64,000 nucleotides of DNA from an uncultured Bacteroidota bacterium (lineage in GTDB: Bacteria; Bacteroidota; Bacteroidia; Flavobacteriales; Flavobacteriaceae): the NCBI GenBank assembly GCA_902590705.1, contig CACIXU010000002.1, positions 144,221 to 208,220 on the forward strand, in the 5' to 3' direction. Every line of letters starts with the position of its first letter. Position 1 is the first letter of the stretch. Below are positions 37,107 to 46,035 of the stretch, in pieces. A program made the position numbers and the translations under genes. The notes below the pieces were generated by a model. That model searched no databases and was not told the DNA's origin. It saw only the letters and a program-made list of their open reading frames with translations.

Positions 37107-38084
37107 TTAAAAATCAGCATCCGTGGTAAATTCCGACTCTTCTTTTTCGTTATTAAGAACACCTGCTTTTTGGTATTCAGAGACGCGCTTTTCAAAGAAG
37201 TTGGTTTTGCCTTGGAGAGAAATCATATCCATAAAATCAAAAGGATTTGTAACATTATGTTTCTTTTCACAACCTAACTCGACCAGTAGGCGATCAGTTA
37301 CAAATTCTAAATATTGTGTCATTAACTTTGCATTCATTCCTATTAGACTTACAGGTAATGATTCAGTTACAAATTCTCGTTCTATTCTTAAAGCATCTAG
37401 AATGATTTCCTCGATCCTTTCTTTAGGAACTTTGTTTACCAAATGTTTATTGTGAAGGTGGACTGCAAAATCACAGTGGACTCCTTCATCTCTAGAGATT
37501 AGTTCGTTGGAGAAAGTAAGCCCAGGCATTAAACCTCTTTTTTTCAACCAAAAAATTGAGCAGAACGCACCGGAGAAAAAGATTCCTTCTACGGCTGCAA
37601 ATGCGATAAGTCTCTCCGCAAAAGAATCAGACTCAATCCATCTTAAAGCCCAATCAGCTTTTTTCTTAATTGCAGGAAATACCTCAATAGCCTGGAAAAG
37701 TTTTGTCTTTTCAGCTTCATCTTTTACGTAAGTATCTATCAATAAAGAATAAGTTTCTGAATGGATGTTTTCCATCATTATTTGAAAACCATAAAAGAAT
37801 TTTGCCTCAGAATACTGAACTTCATTGACAAAATTTTCTGCTAAGTTTTCATTCACTATACCATCTGAGGCTGCAAAAAAGGCTAATATATGTTTGATGA
37901 AATATTTTTCATCATCATTTAGTTTAGTATTCCAATCGTTTAAATCTTGATGTAAGTCGATTTCTTCAGCTGTCCAAAAACTTGCCTCCATCTTTTTGTA
38001 CCATTCCCAAATGTCATGGTGTTGAATAGGAAAAATTACAAATCGATTTTTATTTTCTTGGAGAATAGGTTCTACAGCTGACAT
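37107..38084 (-). CDS. nrdB: Ribonucleoside-diphosphate reductase, class I beta subunit
   Basis: A 325-residue ferritin-like subunit that holds the diiron-tyrosyl radical. Visible residues are E105, H108 and the candidate radical Y112 ([11 protein letters not shown]), and the second pair in RDEGVHCDF. The C-terminal tail ending TDADF is the acidic, aromatic peptide that docks on NrdA. Upstream (38085-38295) I see no NrdR box, but a DnaA-box-like TTTTCCACA lies at 38159-38167. Confidence 0.96.
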   Translation of the reverse strand: MSAVEPILQENKNRFVIFPIQHHDIWEWYKKMEASFWTAEEIDLHQDLNDWNTKLNDDEKYFIKHILAFFAASDGIVNENLAENFVNEVQYSEAKFFYGFQIMMENIHSETYSLLIDTYVKDEAEKTKLFQAIEVFPAIKKKADWALRWIESDSFAERLIAFAAVEGIFFSGAFCSIFWLKKRGLMPGLTFSNELISRDEGVHCDFAVHLHNKHLVNKVPKERIEEIILDALRIEREFVTESLPVSLIGMNAKLMTQYLEFVTDRLLVELGCEKKHNVTNPFDFMDMISLQGKTNFFEKRVSEYQKAGVLNNEKEESEFTTDADF

Positions 38085-38158
38085 TTTTTGTTTTTAATTT
38101 ATGATTGAAATAACTGACAACAAAGATTCTAAATTGTTATCAGAAATGAAAGACTTAC

Positions 38159-38167
38159 TTTTCCACA
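38159..38167 (+). promoter_or_regulatory. DnaA-box-like nonamer upstream of nrdB
   Basis: TTTTCCACA differs from the classic DnaA box TTATCCACA at one base and lies 75 bp upstream of the nrdB start. DnaA is known to control nrdAB in E. coli. A single nonamer in AT-rich DNA may be chance. Confidence 0.25.
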
Positions 38168-38295
38168 AACAGGTCGAGTTTTTAACAAAATTTTATTTTC
38201 AGAAATTTTTAAAGAAAAATCTAAAGTTTTTAAAATGATGAATATCAGTAACTTATAAAACTAAAAAGCTATGAACCCTTGTTAACACTACAAAT

Positions 38296-38865
38296 TCATG
38301 AATTGATCTGTTTTGCGGTTGATTCTAATTCTGTAAACCACTTTTGACCAAATTTTCTAATTAGGGCTTCTTTAACAAACTTATAAATGGGAATCTTTAA
38401 ATCATCGCCAAGATTACATGCAGATCCACATATCTGCCATTCGTGATAATTCACTGCACTAAACTCTGAATAATTCTTAACTCGAACAGGATAGAGGTGA
38501 CACGAAATAGGTTTTTTCCAATTTATTTTTTTCGCCTTATAAGCATTTTCAATTCCGCAAGAGTTAGTTCCATTAGAATTAAAAACGACATAAGCACATT
38601 CTTTATTTTTTACCAGAGGAGTTTCTAGCTCCCCCTCCATTGTTTTGATGAATTTACCCTGATTCTCAATTGCTTTCAATCCCTTATCACTCAGAAAGGG
38701 TTTAATAGCCTCAAAATCGTTTTCAAGTATTTTTATCTCTTCCTCCTCAAGTGGAGCACCTGCCTCACCCTCAACACAACAAGCACCTTTACAAGCTGAC
38801 AAATTACAAACAAAGTTTTTTGAAATCAGCTCTTCGGAAATTAGGGTTTTATCAATTTGAAACAT
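38296..38865 (-). CDS. DUF3109 family Cys-rich protein
   Basis: A 189-residue protein with clustered cysteines near the N-terminus (C20, C25, C29, C30 in CNLSACKGACC) and further ones in SCGIEN, SCHLYPVR and QICGSACNLG, as in DUF3109 and the related zinc/iron-chelating YkgJ families. It probably binds a metal ion or Fe-S cluster in the cytoplasm. No partner is suggested by its neighbours; about 230 bp of gene-free AT-rich DNA with no clear element follows on its upstream side (38866-39094). Confidence 0.9.
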   Translation of the reverse strand: MFQIDKTLISEELISKNFVCNLSACKGACCVEGEAGAPLEEEEIKILENDFEAIKPFLSDKGLKAIENQGKFIKTMEGELETPLVKNKECAYVVFNSNGTNSCGIENAYKAKKINWKKPISCHLYPVRVKNYSEFSAVNYHEWQICGSACNLGDDLKIPIYKFVKEALIRKFGQKWFTELESTAKQINS

Positions 38866-39094
38866 TTTTCAGAAAAATATTAATGAAAGACAATTACAAA
38901 TTTAAAATATTTAATCGCTTATAATAAATTCAATTAGATAACATTTCATTTGCAGTTGACTTAGATTAAAAAATAATTTAATAATTTCTCCCTCTGGGGT
39001 TCAATATTTTCTATTTAAAGAATTATCAAATTATATTTAAACTATTATAAAATTTAGTATGTGTTTACTAACTTTATGATTAAGATCTTTAAAC

Positions 39095-39295
39095 ATGAAA
39101 ATAATTATCAAGATTTTGATATTTCTTGCAATTATAATGATATTATTTAATGCCTTTCAGGTAAATTGGGAAAGTCCAATGGAGGGCCAGAGCTCTGTAG
39201 CTGTAATTGGAATTATGGCCTCTTTATGCGCCCTTTTACTTCTTATAATTTTGATGATTTCTATGAAAATATCCAATAAGTTAAAGCGAAAATAA
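39095..39295 (+). CDS. Two-helix membrane microprotein (66 aa)
   Basis: A 66-residue protein with two membrane helices (about 4-22 and 36-58), a short polar loop (QVNWESPMEGQSS) and a basic C-terminus (KISNKLKRK). The positive-inside pattern and codon use support a real gene. It ends 2 bp before the convergent ctpA gene. No family is recognised. Confidence 0.6.
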   Translation: MKIIIKILIFLAIIMILFNAFQVNWESPMEGQSSVAVIGIMASLCALLLLIILMISMKISNKLKRK

Positions 39296-39297
39296 AT

Positions 39298-40872
39298 TTA
39301 TAGAGTGTCCAATGTTTTAATCGCTTTATCTATAAAGATATCTTCTTGATTTCTAATACGATTATAGATGTTTTCACCAAATAATTGCAGGGCAAAATTT
39401 GCTCTTATTGCTTTTAATGTTTCTTTTTTCCCATTTTTAAATTCTATTCCATTTGTTTTGCAGTAATCGGAGAATTTTTCGTATGATGGAATAATAGATG
39501 AACTTTTATTGTTTAATAATTGTACTTCTTTTAATTTTGAAAAAGCCTTTCTGTTTTGATCTAACTCATTAAAAACAAAATTACTGATCAACGGAGAATT
39601 TAAGATCAAATCATTCCACTCTTCTTCTTGTGTGTTTTTATTTGAAACATAACAGTCTGGAGTGATGCCACCACCACCATAAACAGTTCTTCCACTTGCA
39701 GTTTTAAAAGCAAGACTATCTATTATGGGTATTTTTTTTTCATCGGCCATCTCTCCGTTTTCGAAACGATTATTTAAATCTTCATAATAATCTTTTCGGC
39801 CATTATTAGAATATGGCTTTTGAATAGATCTACCACTAGGAGTATAATACTTTGCAATTGTTAGTCTAACAGCATCTCCTCCACCAAGGGGCATTTGCTT
39901 TTGGACCAAACCTTTTCCAAATGTTCTTCTACCGATAATCCAACCTCTATCGTTGTCCTGAACTGCGCCTGCAACAATTTCACTGGCTGAGGCAGATTGT
40001 TCATTTACTAAAATAATAAGTCCTCCCTCTTGGAAAACCCCATCTCCTTTAGCAAATGATTTTTCTTCCTCCCCCATATTTGTTTTTGTGATTACGATTG
40101 TTTGATTCTTACTCAAAAATGCATTTGAAATTTGCTTTGCAGAATGAAGATAGCCTCCTGGGTTGTCTCTTAAGTCTAAAATCATTTTATCCATCCCTTC
40201 ATCCATTAAATTCTGGATTGCCAATTCAAATTCGTTAAAAGTCGTTTGTGAAAAGCGGTTGATTTTAATGTAGCCAATAGAATCATCAATCATATAATGG
40301 GATTCAACACTTTGTAAAGGAACTTTTCCGCGCTTTAAGCTAATGTCAACAATAAGGTCTTCAGACTTTCTGTATAATTTGAGTTTGACATCAGTTCCTG
40401 GTTTTCCTTTGAGTATGCTCATTATTTTATTGGCAGAATATTTTTTTTGGAATAGTGTATCTTGATTAGCAACTAATATTCTATCACCAGCCATCAGACC
40501 TGCTTTTTCGCTGGGACCATCTTTTATAACCCTTATTACAGTAACTGTATCCCTTACCAGAAAAAAGCTAACTCCAATGCCATAAAAATTACCTTGCATA
40601 TTTTCAACAATCATTTGCCTTTCAAAAGATGGAATATAGACAGAATGAGGATCTAGTCTCTCTACAATATCTTCAATTACGACTCCAACTAGGCTATCTG
40701 TATTAATTTTTTCAACATAATCATTTTCAATATATGTTAAGAGCCGTTCTAATCGATTCATACGAGATCCCCCTGCATCAACAATAGTTCGCAACTCTTT
40801 TTCATTGCCAAGTAAATAACCGATTAAAATAGAAAGAGTTACGATTAAAAAAAGGACGAAATTATTTTTCAT
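39298..40872 (-). CDS. C-terminal processing peptidase (S41 family)
   Basis: A 524-residue CtpA/Prc-type protease with an N-terminal membrane anchor (4-21), a PDZ domain (about 90-175, GIGVSFFLV to KPGTDVKL) and the S41 catalytic domain. The catalytic pair is S295 (SASASEIVAGA) and K320 (RRTFGKGLVQ), 25 residues apart as in E. coli Tsp. It cleaves periplasmic substrates near their C-termini. It is the last gene of a leftward set: TerB-DnaJ, HupE, dCMP deaminase, ctpA. Confidence 0.94.
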   Translation of the reverse strand: MKNNFVLFLIVTLSILIGYLLGNEKELRTIVDAGGSRMNRLERLLTYIENDYVEKINTDSLVGVVIEDIVERLDPHSVYIPSFERQMIVENMQGNFYGIGVSFFLVRDTVTVIRVIKDGPSEKAGLMAGDRILVANQDTLFQKKYSANKIMSILKGKPGTDVKLKLYRKSEDLIVDISLKRGKVPLQSVESHYMIDDSIGYIKINRFSQTTFNEFELAIQNLMDEGMDKMILDLRDNPGGYLHSAKQISNAFLSKNQTIVITKTNMGEEEKSFAKGDGVFQEGGLIILVNEQSASASEIVAGAVQDNDRGWIIGRRTFGKGLVQKQMPLGGGDAVRLTIAKYYTPSGRSIQKPYSNNGRKDYYEDLNNRFENGEMADEKKIPIIDSLAFKTASGRTVYGGGGITPDCYVSNKNTQEEEWNDLILNSPLISNFVFNELDQNRKAFSKLKEVQLLNNKSSSIIPSYEKFSDYCKTNGIEFKNGKKETLKAIRANFALQLFGENIYNRIRNQEDIFIDKAIKTLDTL

Positions 40873-40895
40873 TAATTATATTAATTATTTTTAAA

Positions 40896-41321
40896 CTATT
40901 TAATGACCAATTCGTTCAAAATTACTCCAGCTTTTTTCAAAAATATAAGCCCTGAGTTATCTTTATATTTTTTAGAATAAACTACTCTTTTAATCCCTGC
41001 TTGGTGAATGAGTTTACTACATTCCCTACATGGTGAAAGGGTTAGATATAGTGTGGCACCAACACAAGATTGCGTAGAAGCTGCAACTTTCAAAATTGCA
41101 TTTGCTTCAGCATGAAGCACATACCATTTTGTATAGTTTTCCTCATCCTCACAAGGATTCTCAAACCCAGAGGGGGTACCATTATATCCATCCGATATAA
41201 TCATTCTGTCTTTTACTATCAGTGCGCCAACCTTTTTGCGATGACAATGCGATAATTCTCCCCATGTGCGGGCCATCTTTAGATAGGCCAAATCGTATCT
41301 TTTTTGCTTATGAATTGACAT
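40896..41321 (-). CDS. dCMP deaminase (ComEB family)
   Basis: A 141-residue zinc enzyme converting dCMP to dUMP for thymidylate synthesis. Zinc ligands and catalytic glutamate are H70 and E72 (HAEAN) and C98 and C101 (SPCREC). A second possible zinc site is formed by H25/C26/H27 and C57 as in the ComEB type. It lies 23 bp upstream of ctpA and 46 bp downstream of the HupE gene. Confidence 0.93.
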   Translation of the reverse strand: MSIHKQKRYDLAYLKMARTWGELSHCHRKKVGALIVKDRMIISDGYNGTPSGFENPCEDEENYTKWYVLHAEANAILKVAASTQSCVGATLYLTLSPCRECSKLIHQAGIKRVVYSKKYKDNSGLIFLKKAGVILNELVIK

Positions 41322-41367
41322 AATTGCGAATATAATTTATTTTATAATCAGCTAGTGAATTAATTAG

Positions 41368-41946
41368 TTATAATGGCCAATTTTCAACTGTCATTGAAAT
41401 AGCTTGAGACAAAATCAATGCCGCAACAATCAATTCCCATTTTTGGATTTTAAAACCGAAAACTCTAATAACTAAAAAATTAATCAATAGCATTGACAAA
41501 ACGATTACAACTTGAGCGAACTCAACCCCTAAAGCAAACTCCAAAAGTGATATTGCCGCATTTTCATCGTCAATAGAGATCATCCTAAAATATCTTCCAA
41601 AACCGAATCCGTGTATTATTCCAAAAAATAATGTAATTGAGTTAATCCAGCTTGCTTTGGAAACAGTATTTCTTTGTTTAAATAGAACAGATAGGCAGGT
41701 AATGCCTATGGTTATTGGTATCAAAAACTCTACCCACTTTCCATCCACCAAAATCCATCCAAAATTACTTGCAAAGAGGGATAACGTATGACCAAGTGTA
41801 AAAATACTGACCCATATAAGGAGTTTTTGCCATTCCCGAAACATAAATGGTAGAGTTAATGCAATCAAGAAATAAAAATGATCTAATCCTGTTGGATCTA
41901 ATACATGGTCAAAGCCTAACTTAAAATAAAACCAAAAGGTTTCCAT
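41368..41946 (-). CDS. HupE/UreJ family membrane protein
   Basis: A 192-residue protein with six predicted membrane helices and the family residues GLDHFYFL, LGHTLSLF and HGFGF. HupE/UreJ proteins are linked to nickel or cobalt uptake near hydrogenase and urease genes, but neither enzyme is encoded here, so the substrate is open. It starts 3 bp after the TerB-DnaJ gene, consistent with one operon. Confidence 0.85.
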   Translation of the reverse strand: METFWFYFKLGFDHVLDPTGLDHFYFLIALTLPFMFREWQKLLIWVSIFTLGHTLSLFASNFGWILVDGKWVEFLIPITIGITCLSVLFKQRNTVSKASWINSITLFFGIIHGFGFGRYFRMISIDDENAAISLLEFALGVEFAQVVIVLSMLLINFLVIRVFGFKIQKWELIVAALILSQAISMTVENWPL

Positions 41947-41949
41947 TTA

Positions 41950-42660
41950 TTATTTATTTATTAATGTCTCGTATGCCTTTTGAACTTCTCTAAACTTTTC
42001 TTCTGCACCTCTAATCATGGCGGGATCTTGACCTCTAATCTTGTCTGGATGATATTTTTTCACCATTTTTCGATAGGCAGTTTTGATTTCATCTTGGCTA
42101 GCGGTTGATTCAACTTCTAGAATCTTATAAGCGTTATCTTTATTTTTAACAAACATAGCTTTAATACTCTCAAAATCTGGTAAATGCAAACGCAAACCAG
42201 AAGCAATTTGAGAAAGCTTTTGTAATTCTGAATTCGAAACACTTCCGTCGGCGTTAGCTATTCCAAATAAGAAGTGAAGTATTTGAAGGCGAGTTTCATA
42301 ACGTGTTTGTTGGACAAAAATTTGAGTTATTTGATCCAGGTGCTGAACTTCTTTTTTAATTTCAATATTAAAGGATTTAAAAATAGAATCAGCACGATCT
42401 TTGCCATATTGAGCTATAAAAAAATTCCTTACAAAACTTAATTCTTTTTGTTCGATTTTTCCATCAGCTTTAATAATCATTGCGGAAAGTGCCAATAAAT
42501 TTAACTCAAATTTTTCGGGTCTAATTGAGTATGAACTAGTTCTTACACTAAATGAATTTTTTGAAAGAAACTCAATAAAACTCCCTATAAAAAAGCCAAT
42601 AATCGCACCAGGAAATCTCAAAAATGAATAGCCTAAAATAGCAGCAAACCACTTAATCAT
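41950..42660 (-). CDS. TerB-DnaJ co-chaperone (DjlA-like)
   Basis: A 236-residue protein with an N-terminal Gly-rich membrane helix ([20 protein letters not shown]), a TerB-like helical domain (about 55-165) and a C-terminal J domain with HPD at 204-206. The frame is open 36 bp upstream to another ATG, but Met at 42660 gives the typical DjlA opening. It should stimulate the ATPase of DnaK at the membrane. It heads the leftward operon with HupE, dCMP deaminase and CtpA. Confidence 0.9.
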   Translation of the reverse strand: MIKWFAAILGYSFLRFPGAIIGFFIGSFIEFLSKNSFSVRTSSYSIRPEKFELNLLALSAMIIKADGKIEQKELSFVRNFFIAQYGKDRADSIFKSFNIEIKKEVQHLDQITQIFVQQTRYETRLQILHFLFGIANADGSVSNSELQKLSQIASGLRLHLPDFESIKAMFVKNKDNAYKILEVESTASQDEIKTAYRKMVKKYHPDKIRGQDPAMIRGAEEKFREVQKAYETLINK

Positions 42661-42736
42661 AAATGAATTTTCAAAATGTAAAGATACGAATGTCAATAAA
42701 AAATAGATTGACCTATCCTTTTAAAAAACAAGTTTT

Positions 42737-42744
42737 TATCTTTG
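42737..42744 (+). promoter_or_regulatory. Candidate -7 box for the bacilliredoxin gene
   Basis: TATCTTTG matches TAnnTTTG and ends 15 bp before the ATG at 42760. A TTG at 42708-42710 is 26 bp away, longer than usual for a -33 element. Confidence 0.3.
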
Positions 42745-42759
42745 TAGAAAAATAATATT

Positions 42760-43173
42760 ATGTATCCAGCTGAAATCGTAAAACCCATGAAGGATGAGCT
42801 GACTAGTATTGGGTTTGATGAATTATTATCTAGTGAGGCAGTCGAGAATAGTTTATCAAGGCCTGGGACGACGTTGGTAGTTGTAAACTCAGTATGTGGT
42901 TGTGCTGCGGCAAACGCACGCCCCGCTGTTAAAATTTCCCTTGGAAATGAAAAAACTCCAGATAATTTAGTAACCGTTTTCGCAGGAGTGGATCGTGAGG
43001 CAACGGATGCTGCTCGCGCAAAAATGATTCCTTTTCCACCTTCCTCGCCAAGCTTAGCTTTATTTAAAGACGGAGAATTGGTTCATATGATTGAACGGCA
43101 CCACATTGAAGGTAGAACTGCAGTTCTAATCGCTGAGAATTTGAAAGGAGCCTATGATGAGTTTTGTGGCTAA
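42760..43173 (+). CDS. Bacilliredoxin (BrxA/BrxB family)
   Basis: A 137-residue thioredoxin-fold protein with the family motif CGC at 46-48 (VVNSVCGCAAANARP). In Firmicutes these proteins remove bacillithiol from oxidised proteins; many Bacteroidota also carry them and may use bacillithiol. The cis-proline part is seen in PPSSPSLALFKDGELV. The gene is divergent from TerB-DnaJ and 36 bp before the acyltransferase gene. Confidence 0.92.
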   Translation: MYPAEIVKPMKDELTSIGFDELLSSEAVENSLSRPGTTLVVVNSVCGCAAANARPAVKISLGNEKTPDNLVTVFAGVDREATDAARAKMIPFPPSSPSLALFKDGELVHMIERHHIEGRTAVLIAENLKGAYDEFCG

Positions 43174-43209
43174 ATAAATCTTTTCGTTAAATTTTTATTG
43201 TTCCTTTTC

Positions 43210-43956
43210 GTGAAAAAAATAATTTCATATCCATTCACGATTATTTATTATGCTCTTTTTGGATCTACTCTAGGAATTTTTCATCTACTTCAAATTATTA
43301 CCTATAATTTTTTAGGTTATTCTGCTCATAAAAAAACAGTAGATTTGATGAATTTTTTTTTATTAAGGTGTCTTAATTTTTTGGGCATTAAAATTCGTTT
43401 TGATAGACCGCTTAATCTAACTACTGGCAAACCCTTAATTATTGTAGCAAATCATCAAAGTACCTATGACATTCCACCTATCATATGGCATTTAAAAAAA
43501 TTTCATCCAAAATTTATCAGTAAAAAACAGTTGGGTAGAGGGATACCCGGTGTATCTTATAATCTAAGATATGGAGGTTCTGTATTAATTGATCGCAGTC
43601 GACCCGAAGAGTCTATAGGGTTAATTAAGATTTTTGCCCAAAAATTAGAAAGAAATAAATGGAGTGCTGTAATTTTTCCTGAAGGAACAAGAAGTCAGGA
43701 TGGTAAACCTAAAAAATTTCATAAAAAAGGCTTAATGACCCTCATTGAAAATATGCCAAATGCCGTAATACTTCCAATTAGCATTAATAATTCTTGGCGA
43801 ATTGCTAAATATAATTATTTTCCAATTCCAATGGGGATAAAAATCACCTTTACTTCCCACAAGCCAATAATCTTAAGTGATATAAGTATAGAAAAGGCTT
43901 TATCTCAGGTAGAGAAAGTAATTCGGGACGGGATTAACTTTAAATCTCCAAGGTGA
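43210..43956 (+). CDS. plsC: 1-acyl-sn-glycerol-3-phosphate acyltransferase
   Basis: A 248-residue membrane-associated acyltransferase making phosphatidic acid. The catalytic HX4D motif is H82-D87 (NHQSTYD) and the glycerol-phosphate binding motif is FPEGTRS. A GTG at 43210 followed by KKIISYPFTI is the preferred start; a TTG at 43198 would add four residues. Its 3' end overlaps the convergent histidine kinase gene by 17 bp. Confidence 0.92.
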   Translation: MKKIISYPFTIIYYALFGSTLGIFHLLQIITYNFLGYSAHKKTVDLMNFFLLRCLNFLGIKIRFDRPLNLTTGKPLIIVANHQSTYDIPPIIWHLKKFHPKFISKKQLGRGIPGVSYNLRYGGSVLIDRSRPEESIGLIKIFAQKLERNKWSAVIFPEGTRSQDGKPKKFHKKGLMTLIENMPNAVILPISINNSWRIAKYNYFPIPMGIKITFTSHKPIILSDISIEKALSQVEKVIRDGINFKSPR

Positions 43957-45391
43957 CAATAAAAGTTGTTCCCTTTTTCCCTGTTTCATATTTGATTGTT
44001 CCATTGTGAGAATCGATTATATTTTTAACAATTCCTAATCCCAAACCCATCCCTTTCGTTTTTGTCGTGAATTTTGGCTCAAAAACTTTTGACTGAATAG
44101 ATTCTGGGATGCCAATTCCATTATCAATAAACTTAATTTTAACTGATTTAATTTCCTTAATTATATCCACTATGATCTTCGGCTGTTTTCCTTGCCTCGA
44201 TGCTTGAATACCATTTTGAATCAAATTAGTGATTACCCTAATCCATTGAGTTCGATCCAATGGTAATTTAATTTCTCTGTGAGAACTTTTAAACCGAATG
44301 TCGATTCCATCAAAAATTTCCAAAGAGCGTCGGGTAATTTTAACCAAATCAGACTTTATAAGTTTTGGGGTAGGCAGAGTTGCAAAATCTGAAAAAGCAT
44401 TAGCTACCTCGCTCATAGTATCAATTTGCTCCATTAATATTTCTGAGAATTCTGCTATTTTTTTGATATTTTCCGAATCTTTACCAGAAAACTTTCTTTG
44501 AAAACTTTGAACAGTAAGTCTCATTGGTGTAAGAGGGTTTTTGATTTCGTGAGCTACTTGTTTTGCCATTTCTTGCCAAGCCTGCTCTCTTTGGTTTCTC
44601 GCTAAAAGTTCAGCACTTTTTTCAAGTTCATCAATCATGTCGTTATAGGAGTTGATTAAACTCGCTATATCTCTGGGAGCATTTTTTAATTGAATTTTTT
44701 CGTTTTGTTTTAAAAGTCCAGTTTGATCAATTTTCATTCTAATTGTTTCTAGCGATCTTGAGATATATTTAGAAATAAAATAAGCCAATACAATTGCTAC
44801 AAGGAGCATGATTAAGTATATTTTGTATAGACTCTGTAAGAAGGTATTTAGTTCGTTTTCTGAGAACGAAACGTCTTCAAAATATGGAAAAAACAAGATT
44901 CCATATGGATTTCCGAATTTATCTTTTAATACACTATACGAAGACTGGAACTTTCCTATTTCGTCATCGTTTTTCTCCAAATATCTTCTATCACTATTAC
45001 TAATAATTTCCGAAAGAAGCTCTTCGTCAAGTGAATAACTATTTGCAATAATTTTCAAGGGCAGGAAAGAAGTAAAAAGTGCTTTTCCATTAACATCAAA
45101 GACTGAGTAATTTACGTTGTGAATCTTAATTACTGCATTGAATTCATCATTATAACTATTCCACAAATCATATTTTTTATTCAATAAATTATTTTTTTCT
45201 ACTAAGTAATTTATTTGTTTTCTCAATTGAATTTCTTTACGATTCAATCGAAAAATATTATAATCAATAGATTCATTTTGATATTGGTAATAAGTAGCAA
45301 ATAAAATTAATAGACAAGCCATGAGAACTAATATTATCATGGATAGAAAAATTTGTGTTCTAAGCGATATGTGCCTAAATAAGTTAATCAT
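43940..45391 (-). CDS. NtrY-like membrane sensor histidine kinase
   Basis: A 483-residue kinase with two membrane helices (about 13-33 and 190-208) bracketing a periplasmic domain of about 155 residues, a HAMP segment (about 208-262), the H-box with H281 (QVAHEIKNPLTPMRLT), an N-box (NLIQNGIQAS) and G-boxes DNGIGIPE and GMGLGLGI. The H-box resembles NtrY. No response regulator is encoded beside it. It overlaps hemJ by 8 bp and so is probably cotranscribed with a heme enzyme. Confidence 0.92.
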   Translation of the reverse strand: MINLFRHISLRTQIFLSMIILVLMACLLILFATYYQYQNESIDYNIFRLNRKEIQLRKQINYLVEKNNLLNKKYDLWNSYNDEFNAVIKIHNVNYSVFDVNGKALFTSFLPLKIIANSYSLDEELLSEIISNSDRRYLEKNDDEIGKFQSSYSVLKDKFGNPYGILFFPYFEDVSFSENELNTFLQSLYKIYLIMLLVAIVLAYFISKYISRSLETIRMKIDQTGLLKQNEKIQLKNAPRDIASLINSYNDMIDELEKSAELLARNQREQAWQEMAKQVAHEIKNPLTPMRLTVQSFQRKFSGKDSENIKKIAEFSEILMEQIDTMSEVANAFSDFATLPTPKLIKSDLVKITRRSLEIFDGIDIRFKSSHREIKLPLDRTQWIRVITNLIQNGIQASRQGKQPKIIVDIIKEIKSVKIKFIDNGIGIPESIQSKVFEPKFTTKTKGMGLGLGIVKNIIDSHNGTIKYETGKKGTTFIVTLEI

Positions 45392-45938
45392 TAGTAGGAT
45401 TCGATTTCTCCCTCAAAACTCTATATAACCTTATTAGTAAGATCAAAATCATAACCAAAAAAAGGGCTCCTAAAAAAACAAAAATCCAATTAATGGCATT
45501 TTTCAAGATTGCTAAAAATACAATTACGAATAAAAATAGAGTTGCTCCTTCATTCCAAATACGCATAAAATATGAAGAATAATTTATTTCGTCTTTTTGC
45601 AATTGAAGAAAAATCTGATGTGTTTTAAAGTGATAAGCAAATAGCAAAAAGACAAAAATAAACTTAACTCTCATCCAAGATTCTTCGATCCAACTAGGGA
45701 CTAGTATTAAAAGCCAGATTGCAAAAATTGATGCTAAAATTGCTGAAGGCCAAGCAATAAAATACCATAATCTTCTCGACATTATTTTAAGCTGTTTCTC
45801 CAAGATATCTTTTTCAGGAGATTTTTTTTTGGAGGCTTCGATATGATAAATGAATAGTCGAGGTTCATAAAATAGGCCAGCAAACCAAGTGATCACAAAT
45901 ATTAAGTGAAGTGATTTAATATAATTATAATACTCCAT
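45384..45938 (-). CDS. hemJ: HemJ-type protoporphyrinogen IX oxidase
   Basis: A 184-residue membrane protein with four or five helices and the family opening IKSLHLIFVITWFAGLFYEPRLFIYH with the conserved His11. HemJ oxidises protoporphyrinogen IX to protoporphyrin IX, the step before ferrochelatase, and replaces HemG/HemY in many bacteria. Placement 1.4 kb from hemH, with the rest of the pathway beyond, supports this over a generic CopD-like role. It overlaps the kinase gene by 8 bp. Confidence 0.85.
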   Translation of the reverse strand: MEYYNYIKSLHLIFVITWFAGLFYEPRLFIYHIEASKKKSPEKDILEKQLKIMSRRLWYFIAWPSAILASIFAIWLLILVPSWIEESWMRVKFIFVFLLFAYHFKTHQIFLQLQKDEINYSSYFMRIWNEGATLFLFVIVFLAILKNAINWIFVFLGALFLVMILILLIRLYRVLREKSNPTND

Positions 45939-46035
45939 TTTTAAGAGATCTTTATATACTTCATTTGATCAACTAATTTATTCACAAATTACAAAAACTT
46001 AACTTATGAATGTCCTAGTACAATAAGCGGGGTTA

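Noticed and set aside
37007..37195. Minus-strand frame of 62 residues bridging nrdB and nrdA
   Set aside because: It covers the end of nrdB in another frame and overlaps the nrdA start; it has no features of a real protein.
38101..38238. Plus-strand frame of 45 residues upstream of nrdB
   Set aside because: Composition is Lys/Phe-rich with no recognisable fold, it lies in the nrdB promoter region, and nothing supports translation.
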